Origin: Burkholderiaceae bacterium
GTDB taxonomy: Bacteria > Pseudomonadota > Gammaproteobacteria > Burkholderiales > Burkholderiaceae_C
Length of the DNA stretch: 5,156 nt
Assembly: GCA_017853735.1 (NCBI GenBank)
Contig: JAFMJA010000202.1
Location: 1-5,156 of the forward strand
Direction of reading: 5' to 3'
The notes beneath the pieces were generated by a model. That model had not been told where the DNA came from and made no database searches. It saw nothing but the letters and a program-made list of their open reading frames with translations. A program made the translations under genes and the position numbers. Below, one piece after another: positions 1 to 5,156 of the stretch. Position 1 is the first letter of the stretch, and each line of letters opens with the position of its first letter.

Positions 1-11
1 GCTCGGGGCAC
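1..11 (-). CDS. Possible start of the next gene after pcnB (partial, maybe folK)
   Basis: A GTG codon lies two bases after the TAA of pcnB on the minus strand and is preceded by GAAGG with a spacing of six bases, the best Shine-Dalgarno match in the window. Only three codons (V-P-R) plus two bases remain before the edge, so the product cannot be identified. In many betaproteobacteria pcnB is followed by folK, which makes 6-hydroxymethyl-7,8-dihydropterin diphosphate in folate synthesis; the folK suggestion rests only on that synteny. The true start could also lie further downstream, outside the window. Confidence 0.3.
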
Positions 12-13
12 TT

Positions 14-1537
14 TTAACCTTCGTTGCCACCGCCTTCAGCGGTACGACGTGCGCCGGACCGACGCCGGCGGCGGCGTTTTCTGGGAGCTGAGACAGCCGC
101 ATCTTCGACACCAAGCTCTTCGGGGGCCGGCTGAGTCGCAGACGGTGTCGCCGGACGCGCCCTACGCACACGAGGCCGGCTTTGCTGCTCCTCACGCACC
201 TGATCCACCATATCCTGACGCAAGTCATCATCGGCCAGGCTGAACTCCTCCCACCAGTCAGCCAGCACTTCGTCGATCTCGCCCGCTTCAGCACGCAGCC
301 GCATAAAGTCAAAACCGGCACGAAACCGAGCTTGCTCCACCAGCCCAAAGGCCATACGACCTACCCGTTTTTCAAAACGGGTTTGCATCATCCAGATTTC
401 ACGCATATCTGCGGCCAGCTTGCCACGGCCAGAGACATCACCAATGCGCGCGTTAAACACATCATCGATTGCATCCTGCAAGGCTGGATGGACATGCTCC
501 CCCAGGTCCAGCCGTCGCTGCCAGCCGGTGCGCACATCGGCCCACAGCACACAGGCCAATAAAAAACTGGGTGCCACCGGCTTGCCCTCGGCTACCCGGC
601 GGTCCGTGTCCTGCAAAACGGCCTGCACCATCGGTTCCTGGGCTCGTTCAACAATCAGGTCGAGCAGGGGATAAATACCCCGCGCCAGGCCCAATGACTT
701 GAGTTGGGCAATGGTGGCAAGGCCGTGGCCGGTTTGCAGGAGTTTGATCATCTCGTCAAACAAGCGGCTCTGGGGCACATCGGCCAAAAGCGCTTGCGAA
801 CTGAGCAAAGGAGCGGCGGTTTTGCGTTCGAGCTTGAAACCCAGTTCACTGAGCTTGGCCGCAAAACGGACTGCGCGGATGATGCGCACCGGGTCTTCCC
901 GGTAGCGGGTAGCGGGATCACCGATCATGCGCAGGACACGTTTCTTGGAGTCCTTCAGGCCACCATGAAAATCCACCACGATCTGCGTTTCGGGATCGTA
1001 GTACATCGCATTGACGGTGAAATCACGGCGGGTGGCATCCTCCTCCTGCGGCCCCCAGACGTTGTCACGCAACACACGACCACTGGCATCCACCGCATGC
1101 TTCAAACCGGCCAGTTCGCTCTTGCTGGTCCGCTCGTTGCCCGCCACCTGATCGGCGGCCGAATTGTCCAGAAAGGCGCGAAAAGTGGAAACCTCGATCA
1201 CCTCATGCTCGCGACCGCGGCCATAGACCACATGCACAATCCGAAAGCGCCTCCCGATGATGAAGGCCCGACGAAACAGGCTCTTGACTTGCTCGGGGGT
1301 GGCGTCAGTGGCCACATCAAAATCCTTGGGCTGCAAACCCAGCAGCAAATCACGTACTGCGCCACCCACGATATAGGCTTGATAGCCAGCGTGTTTCAGG
1401 GTATGCACCACATCGATGGCACGCTTGTCCACCAGGAATGGATCAATGCCATGTTCAGCTGGCCCGATGTCTTGCCGTTGGCCAAACAGGGGTTTGCGGC
1501 TACCGCCCAGGAGTTTGTCAAGAATTCTTTTGATCAT
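14..1537 (-). CDS. pcnB: Poly(A) polymerase I (PcnB), complete
   Basis: A 507-residue class II nucleotidyltransferase that adds 3' poly(A) tails to RNA from ATP, marking transcripts for decay in the cytoplasm. The N-terminal head has YIVGGAVRDLLLG (55-67), followed by KDFDVATDATPEQV with the metal-binding pair D72 and D74; E115 in VIEVSTFR is the likely third acidic residue. RRDFTVNAMYY (170-180) and REDPVRIIRAVRFAAKL (213-229) are typical of bacterial poly(A) polymerases and tRNA nucleotidyltransferases. The long C-terminal region and the basic tail (RKRRRRRR, 486-493, then SGARR) favour PcnB over a CCA-adding enzyme; such tails are thought to bind RNA. The ATG is the earliest possible start, because the TGA of the upstream HAD gene is in frame 27 bases before it with no start codon between. 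The ribosome site is weak (GGAA, five bases away). It is probably cotranscribed with the upstream genes. Confidence 0.95.
   Translation of the reverse strand: MIKRILDKLLGGSRKPLFGQRQDIGPAEHGIDPFLVDKRAIDVVHTLKHAGYQAYIVGGAVRDLLLGLQPKDFDVATDATPEQVKSLFRRAFIIGRRFRIVHVVYGRGREHEVIEVSTFRAFLDNSAADQVAGNERTSKSELAGLKHAVDASGRVLRDNVWGPQEEDATRRDFTVNAMYYDPETQIVVDFHGGLKDSKKRVLRMIGDPATRYREDPVRIIRAVRFAAKLSELGFKLERKTAAPLLSSQALLADVPQSRLFDEMIKLLQTGHGLATIAQLKSLGLARGIYPLLDLIVERAQEPMVQAVLQDTDRRVAEGKPVAPSFLLACVLWADVRTGWQRRLDLGEHVHPALQDAIDDVFNARIGDVSGRGKLAADMREIWMMQTRFEKRVGRMAFGLVEQARFRAGFDFMRLRAEAGEIDEVLADWWEEFSLADDDLRQDMVDQVREEQQSRPRVRRARPATPSATQPAPEELGVEDAAVSAPRKRRRRRRSGARRTAEGGGNEG
363..382. repeat. Perfect 9+9 inverted repeat inside pcnB
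   Basis: ACCCGTTTT at 363-371 is separated by TC from its exact reverse complement AAAACGGGT at 374-382. As RNA this folds to an eight-pair stem with a four-base loop. On the plus strand it is followed by only a short T run (382-384), so it is a poor terminator there. On the coding strand it encodes the peptide TRFEKRV of PcnB (residues 386-392), so codon choice may explain it. The symmetry is directly visible; any function is unknown. Confidence 0.6.
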
Positions 1538-1547
1538 GGATTTCCAT
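1518..1547 (-). other. Nine-codon reading frame overlapping the pcnB start
   Basis: An ATG ten bases upstream of the pcnB ATG opens a different frame reading MEIHDQKNS and stops at a TGA within pcnB codons 6-7. It has no Shine-Dalgarno sequence, while the weak GGAA that would serve pcnB lies inside it. If used, it would compete with pcnB for initiation. Nothing shows that it is translated, and a chance ATG is the simpler reading. Confidence 0.2.
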
Positions 1548-1564
1548 GGATACGATCGGATCGC

Positions 1565-2251
1565 TCAGGGTGGGTCAGACTTAAAAAGGTCCAGAATGCG
1601 CCAACCTCTTTGTAGCGCAATGGCTTTGAGCTGCTCGCTCGGATTGGTGGCCACCGGATTGTCCACATTCTCCAGTAAAGGCAGGTCATTGGTCGAATCG
1701 CTGTAAAAAGTAATTTCTACCTCTTGCCGGGCGATCTCACGCGCCAGCAACCATTGTTCCAGGCGCTTGACTTTGCCTTCCCGGAATGAGGGCACGCCGT
1801 TGATTTCGCCAGTAATCCAACCCGAGGCATCGCGTTCCAGCTCGATCGCAATCAGATGTTTCACTCCAAAGGCATCCGCAATCGGGCGTGTCACAAATTC
1901 ATTGGTGGCAGTGATGATCGCTATTTGGTCTCCCGCTGACCGATGCCCTTGCACCAACTCAAGCGCCTGGGGCCGTATGGCCGGCGCGATGACTTCGCGC
2001 ATAAAACGCTCACGCGCCGCCAACGCCGCGGATTGGCCACGCTGGCGCACTGCCTCGGTGGCAAACCGCACATAGTCGTGTACGTCCAATGTGCCAGCCT
2101 GGTAATGAGCGAAATACTGGTCATTTCGCCGTGCAAATTCGACCGGGTCAGTCCAGCCAATGGTGCTGGTGAAATTGCCCCAGGAGTAGTCCGAATCGAT
2201 CGGCAGCAGGGTATGGTCCAGATCAAACAGGGCGAGTTTTGTTTTCGGCAT
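1565..2251 (-). CDS. HAD-superfamily hydrolase, subfamily IB (SerB-like phosphatase)
   Basis: A 228-residue soluble HAD phosphatase-like protein. Motif I is FDLDHTLL with nucleophile D10 and acid/base D12. Motif II is the IITATN strand (112-117), probably through T114. Motif III is K160 in FREGK, and motif IV is YSDSTNDLPLL with D185 and D189 binding magnesium. The helical cap between motifs I and II (about 20-100) and the overall wording fit the HAD-IB group related to phosphoserine phosphatase and CicA; the substrate is unknown, probably a small phosphate ester. I chose the ATG at 2251, which puts motif I at the usual distance from the N-terminus. A TTG seven codons upstream (2272) could extend it; neither has a clear Shine-Dalgarno sequence. 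The 109-base gap to hda holds no convincing promoter or terminator, and pcnB follows after 27 bases. Confidence 0.92.
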   Translation of the reverse strand: MPKTKLALFDLDHTLLPIDSDYSWGNFTSTIGWTDPVEFARRNDQYFAHYQAGTLDVHDYVRFATEAVRQRGQSAALAARERFMREVIAPAIRPQALELVQGHRSAGDQIAIITATNEFVTRPIADAFGVKHLIAIELERDASGWITGEINGVPSFREGKVKRLEQWLLAREIARQEVEITFYSDSTNDLPLLENVDNPVATNPSEQLKAIALQRGWRILDLFKSDPP

Positions 2252-2275
2252 GACTATGCATTGAAAGGCCAAGAG

Positions 2276-2293
2276 AATCCCATGCAGGGGATT
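2276..2293. repeat. Short inverted repeat upstream of the HAD gene
   Basis: AATCCC (2276-2281) and GGGATT (2288-2293) form a six-pair stem around a six-base loop, 24 bases before the HAD ATG and touching the alternative TTG region. It could be a small leader hairpin if the transcript reads through from hda. No T run follows on either strand, so it is not an intrinsic terminator. A stem this short is expected by chance fairly often. Confidence 0.3.
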
Positions 2294-2360
2294 GTCAGCT
2301 GCAAATTCGTTTCAAGCGGGGCCAGCATACAGGTCTGACGTAAACACTGAGATGAATCCA

Positions 2361-3047
2361 TCATGTTTCATCCAGCATGGCCTTGAGCAGCGGAATCGTG
2401 ATGGCGCGCTGGGTTCTCAAGGCATAGGCGTCAAGTTGTTCCAGAATCTGCATCAGGCTGCCCAGATCACGGCTGAAACGGCTGAGCAAATAGTCCATCA
2501 GTTCATCGCTCAGGAAGACGCCACGCGCGTCGGCCTGCTGTCGCAGCACCGCACGCCGGTCTGGCTCACTCAGGACCTGCAGCGCAAAGGTATGGCCCCA
2601 ACCCAGTCGGGATCGCAAATCCTCGCGCAGGCGCAGATCGGCCGGTGGCAGTTTGCCCGCTGCAAACACCGCAAGCTGATGCGACTGGGCGTTGATAAAC
2701 CAATTGAAGGCAGCCTGCTGCTGTACAGCTGTATACAAGTGGACGTCATCCAGAAACACCGCGCCCCAACGTTCATCAAACGCCTCGGGCTCGGGCATAG
2801 CGGCATCGAGCCAGCCTGCCGCCTTTCCCTCATCTGCCAATGACACCAGCACCGCTCGCAGCAGGTGCGTTTTGCCACTTCCAGTCGGGCCCCACAAATA
2901 AGTGGGGACGGGTGAGCGCTGGGCCAGGCTGGAAGGCTTACCCAGCCAGAGGCTCAGGTGGTTCAGGGCAGGCTGATTGGGGCCTGCAAAATAATTTGCC
3001 AGGGTTGGTCCGGCCGCCAAACCAATATCCAGAGCCAGTTGCTTCAT
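2361..3047 (-). CDS. hda: DnaA regulatory inactivator Hda
   Basis: A 228-residue AAA+ protein homologous to the DnaA ATPase domain but lacking the DNA-binding domain IV, as expected for Hda. With the DNA-loaded beta clamp it stimulates hydrolysis of DnaA-bound ATP, preventing re-initiation. The N-terminal QLALDI (3-8) fits the clamp-binding motif seen in Hda (QLSLPL in E. coli). Walker A is GPTGSGKT (53-60), Walker B is VFLDDVH (97-103), sensor 1 lies near FAAGKLPP (128-135), the arginine-finger region is DLRSRLGWG (143-151), and sensor 2 is around FSRDLGSLMQ (191-200) with R193. The frame stays open into the permease gene, but ATG 3047 places the clamp motif at residue 3 and removes about 50 unrelated residues. 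The start is 19 bases after the permease stop with no real Shine-Dalgarno sequence, suggesting cotranscription and perhaps translational coupling. Confidence 0.95.
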   Translation of the reverse strand: MKQLALDIGLAAGPTLANYFAGPNQPALNHLSLWLGKPSSLAQRSPVPTYLWGPTGSGKTHLLRAVLVSLADEGKAAGWLDAAMPEPEAFDERWGAVFLDDVHLYTAVQQQAAFNWFINAQSHQLAVFAAGKLPPADLRLREDLRSRLGWGHTFALQVLSEPDRRAVLRQQADARGVFLSDELMDYLLSRFSRDLGSLMQILEQLDAYALRTQRAITIPLLKAMLDET

Positions 3048-3066
3048 GCGGAAAAAGCGCTCGAGC

Positions 3067-4149
3067 TCAAGCGCGGTACAGCGCACTGTCAAGATAGCGG
3101 GCACGCAAGCGACGAACTGCCACCAGCAAGACCGCACTGGCAGGCAGGGCCACCATGACGCCCACAAAGCCGAATAGCTGGCCAAACGCAAGCAAGGCAA
3201 AAATCACCGCCAAGGGGTGCAGGCCGATGCGCTCGCCAACCAGTCGGGGCGTGAGGAAAAATCCTTCGATCAATTGACCGGCGCCATAGACCACCAAGAG
3301 CATCATCAATACTTGGCTGGCTCCGCCCACAGTGCTGAACTCTAGAAATCCAGCCAGCGCTGCCAGGCAAAGGCCCAGGCCAAAGCCGACATAAGGCACG
3401 AAGATCGCCAAGCCGGTAAAGACACCAATGGGCAAGGCCAGGTCGAGTCCAAACAGGCTCAACCCGACACTGTAATAAGCAGCCAGAATCAACATCACCA
3501 GCAACTGACCGCGCAGATATTGGCCCAGCACGGCATCGGCTTCACCCATAAAGCCGTCAAACCCCGCCCGCAATCTGGTGGGCACCAGGATGATCAGGTT
3601 TGCGACAAAGTGTTTCCAGTCTAGCAACAGAAAAAACAGGGCCACCGGGATCAGGATGACATAGCCAAGCCCAGTCAGGGCCAAGCTTCCACCAATTTTC
3701 AAGGAGCTCACAAGCGATGCCATGGTCTCGTCAAAATTGGCATGCAAATACTCCATGAGGGCAGGCTTGATGCTGGCCATGTCGAGCGAAAACTGGATGC
3801 CCAACTGGGCAAACAAGGGCTGTAGCCCCGCATCGGCCCGCTCCAGCAATCCCGGAACTTTCTCGCGCAGAGCTGGCAACTCTTTGGCCAGTATGGGCAC
3901 CAACAGCAGCACCAGCCCGAGCAAAACCATCACAAACAGGACCTCAACCAGTAATACCGCCATCAGCCGTGGGATTCGACCTCCCCATAGGGCATTGACC
4001 CGATCCACCACGGGTGTCAGCGCGTAAGCCAGAAGTGCCGCCACCACAAAAGGGGTGAGAACTGGTGCCAGCAACCACAAAACCATGGCCAGCACGGCTG
4101 CGGTGGCAAGCCAGACAATGGCGCTTTTTTGGAGAGATGTCAGTTGCAT
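3067..4149 (-). CDS. AI-2E family (PerM-like) inner membrane transporter
   Basis: A 360-residue polytopic membrane protein of the AI-2E/PerM family (also called UPF0118). Hydrophobic stretches lie near 10-48 (probably two segments), 62-87, 153-176, 213-234, 238-268, 279-298 and 311-345, with a soluble loop at about 88-150. The conserved family blocks are visible: YLRGQLLVMLILAAYYSVGL (211-230), LALPIGVFTGLAIFVPYVG (237-255) and LTPRLVGERIGLHPLAVIFA (299-318). Some family members export autoinducer-2 and others are linked to sodium/proton exchange, so the substrate here is not known. The ATG is the first possible start: an in-frame TAA lies eight codons upstream at 4174-4176 with no start between. 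There is no Shine-Dalgarno sequence. It is the first gene of the minus-strand cluster and diverges from purM. A PerM-type gene near hda and purM occurs elsewhere in proteobacteria, which supports the call but not a function. Confidence 0.93.
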   Translation of the reverse strand: MQLTSLQKSAIVWLATAAVLAMVLWLLAPVLTPFVVAALLAYALTPVVDRVNALWGGRIPRLMAVLLVEVLFVMVLLGLVLLLVPILAKELPALREKVPGLLERADAGLQPLFAQLGIQFSLDMASIKPALMEYLHANFDETMASLVSSLKIGGSLALTGLGYVILIPVALFFLLLDWKHFVANLIILVPTRLRAGFDGFMGEADAVLGQYLRGQLLVMLILAAYYSVGLSLFGLDLALPIGVFTGLAIFVPYVGFGLGLCLAALAGFLEFSTVGGASQVLMMLLVVYGAGQLIEGFFLTPRLVGERIGLHPLAVIFALLAFGQLFGFVGVMVALPASAVLLVAVRRLRARYLDSALYRA

Positions 4150-4188
4150 CGGGAAGAGCGTAGTGGCAAGACCTTAAAATCTTGGCAA

Positions 4189-4217
4189 ATTCTATCGGTA
4201 CCGGCATGACTTGCCGA
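4189..4217 (-). promoter_or_regulatory. Possible sigma-70 promoter for the permease-hda-HAD-pcnB cluster
   Basis: On the minus strand TCGGCA (4217-4212) and TAGAAT (4194-4189) are separated by 17 bases and match the -35 and -10 consensus at four and five of six positions. Transcription would start near 4182, giving a leader of about 33 bases to the permease ATG. This is the best promoter-like pair I found in the 82-base divergent gap. No equally good plus-strand pair for purM was found; its promoter may be weak or lie inside the permease gene. Confidence 0.35.
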
Positions 4218-4235
4218 ATCCGTCCCCTACTATGA
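4206..4235 (+). other. Nine-codon leader reading frame ending on the purM start
   Basis: An ATG at 4206 opens a frame reading MTCRIRPLL whose TGA (4233-4235) overlaps the purM ATG (4232-4234) as ATGA, the usual geometry of translational coupling. The purM start has no Shine-Dalgarno sequence, so re-initiation after this frame is conceivable. The short frame also lacks a clear ribosome site, which argues against it. It is a visible arrangement with no proof of translation. Confidence 0.22.
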
Positions 4236-5156
4236 GCACTTCCACCCCTCCCCCCCTGTCTTACAAGGATGCCGGTGTTGACATCGACGCTGGCGATGCC
4301 TTGGTCGATCGCATCAAGCCCCTGGCCAAAAAAACCATGCGCGATGGCGTGCTGGCCGGAATTGGCGGTTTTGGTGCCTTGTTCGAGGTGCCCAAGCGTT
4401 ACCGGGAGCCTGTCCTCGTCTCGGGTACTGACGGCGTGGGCACCAAGCTCAAGCTGGCCTTTGAATGGAATATGCACGATACAGTGGGTATCGACCTGGT
4501 GGCCATGAGCGTCAACGATGTGCTGGTACAGGGTGCCGAGCCCCTGTTTTTCCTGGACTACTTTGCCTGCGGAAAATTGCATGTGGACACTGCCACTGCA
4601 GTGGTTGCCGGAATCGCCAGGGGTTGCGAGCTGTCGGGCTGCGCACTGATAGGTGGTGAAACCGCTGAAATGCCTGGCATGTACCCCGATGGTGAATACG
4701 ATCTGGCGGGTTTTTGCGTTGGGGCAGTGGAAAAGTCCTCCATTTTGAGCGGCCAGAATGTTGTGCCTGGCGATCTGGTCCTGGGGCTGGCCTCCAGTGG
4801 CGTGCATTCGAACGGCTTTTCCCTGGTGCGCAAGTGCATAGAGCGTGCGCTCGCCAGCGCGGGGGGGCTTCCTGCCACGCTAGACGGCAAGCCTTTTCGT
4901 CAGGCCGTCATGGAGCCAACCCGAATTTATGTGAAAAACATTCTGGCAGCCCTGGCCAAACACCCGATCAAGGCCATGGCCCATATCACGGGTGGAGGAT
5001 TGCTGGAAAACATTCCGCGCGTGCTGCCTAAGGGGAGCGCGGCCCGTCTTCACAAAGGAAGCTGGCCCCAATCCGAGCTGTTCAGCTGGTTGCAGCAAAC
5101 CGCTGCAAATGATGACGATGAAATGAACCGCACCTTCAACAATGGCATTGGCATGG
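4232..5156 (+). CDS. purM: Phosphoribosylformylglycinamidine cyclo-ligase (AIR synthetase), 3' end missing
   Basis: Encodes the ATP-dependent closure of formylglycinamidine ribonucleotide (FGAM) to 5-aminoimidazole ribonucleotide, the fifth step of de novo purine synthesis, in the cytoplasm as a dimer. The 308 codons present run without a stop to the window edge; the family is about 345-350 residues, so roughly 40 are missing. Visible family blocks are SGTDGVGTKLKLA (64-76), DLVAMSVNDVLVQGAEP (88-104) with FFLDYFACGKL (106-116), GGETAEMPGMY (141-151), SSGVHSNGFSLVR (188-200), EPTRIYVK (228-235), HITGGGLLENIPRVLP (251-266) and MNRTFNNGIGM (298-308). The N-terminal half forms the ATP-binding AIRS domain and the rest the C-terminal domain. 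ATG 4232 gives the short S/T/P-rich lead into YKDAGVDIDAGD usual in betaproteobacterial PurM. An in-frame TTG at 4211 is a less likely alternative. The start lacks a Shine-Dalgarno sequence. Confidence 0.97.
   Translation, partial: MSTSTPPPLSYKDAGVDIDAGDALVDRIKPLAKKTMRDGVLAGIGGFGALFEVPKRYREPVLVSGTDGVGTKLKLAFEWNMHDTVGIDLVAMSVNDVLVQGAEPLFFLDYFACGKLHVDTATAVVAGIARGCELSGCALIGGETAEMPGMYPDGEYDLAGFCVGAVEKSSILSGQNVVPGDLVLGLASSGVHSNGFSLVRKCIERALASAGGLPATLDGKPFRQAVMEPTRIYVKNILAALAKHPIKAMAHITGGGLLENIPRVLPKGSAARLHKGSWPQSELFSWLQQTAANDDDEMNRTFNNGIGM

Noticed and set aside
704..1615. Long open frame of about 300 codons on the plus strand, opposite pcnB
   Set aside because: It lies wholly antisense to a gene with clear conserved motifs, its translation resembles no family I know, and codon bias in GC-rich genes commonly leaves such open antisense frames.
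2351..2372. GATGAA / TTCATC inverted repeat around the hda stop as a terminator
   Set aside because: The stem is only six mostly AT pairs with a ten-base loop and no T run follows, so it is not a credible intrinsic terminator.
2292..2843. Plus-strand open frame of about 183 codons opposite hda
   Set aside because: It is antisense to Hda across the AAA+ motifs and has no recognisable protein features.
3048..3200. N-terminal extension of hda by 51 residues into the permease gene
   Set aside because: The extra residues are the permease sequence read in another frame; starting at 3047 places the clamp-binding motif at residue 3, as in known Hda proteins.
4167..4184. CAAGA / TCTTG inverted repeat and the CGGTACCG palindrome (4196-4203) as operators in the divergent gap
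   Set aside because: Both are short, match no operator I recognise (including the E. coli PurR box), and are within what chance allows.
4182..4210. TTGGCA followed by CATGAC as a plus-strand purM promoter
   Set aside because: The -35 match is fair but the -10 is poor at every spacing from 16 to 18, so I do not list it.
3944..4807. Minus-strand open frame of about 287 codons opposite purM and running into the permease start
   Set aside because: It is antisense to strongly conserved purM, crosses the divergent promoter gap, and gives a composition with no recognisable domain; it is a shadow frame.
1..5156. Mobile element, CRISPR array, tRNA or toxin-antitoxin system
   Set aside because: Apart from small gaps, the window is filled by recognisable core genes; I saw no transposase, regularly spaced repeats, tRNA-like fold or small gene pair.

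Overview
The window looks like ordinary core chromosome of a betaproteobacterium, most likely Burkholderiales and possibly near Comamonadaceae. I infer this from the wording of the PurM, Hda and PcnB proteins, the moderately high GC content and the gene order; no database search was run. There are no mobile elements, RNA genes, CRISPR arrays or phage genes that I can support.

Layout: four complete genes lie on the minus strand. In their direction of transcription they are an AI-2E/PerM-family membrane protein (4149-3067), hda (3047-2361), a HAD-IB phosphatase-like hydrolase (2251-1565) and pcnB for poly(A) polymerase I (1537-14). The gaps are 19, 109 and 27 bases and no convincing terminator separates them, so one operon is plausible. 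After pcnB, a GTG with a good ribosome binding site sits at the left edge and may start a further gene; folK would be expected there by synteny. On the plus strand, purM starts at 4232, diverges from the permease gene across 82 bases, and runs off the right edge lacking roughly its last 40 codons.

The genes do not form one pathway. PurM makes 5-aminoimidazole ribonucleotide in purine synthesis, Hda turns off DnaA-ATP after replication starts, PcnB adds 3' tails to RNA, and the permease and HAD protein have no certain substrate. Linkage of purM, a PerM-type gene and hda also occurs in other proteobacteria (in E. coli with intervening genes), so this is a conserved housekeeping neighbourhood rather than a new system.

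The points worth a second look are small: nine-codon reading frames that overlap the starts of purM and pcnB, a general lack of Shine-Dalgarno sequences, a perfect 9+9 inverted repeat inside pcnB, and the possible perM promoter in the divergent gap. I found no evidence of a previously undescribed system.
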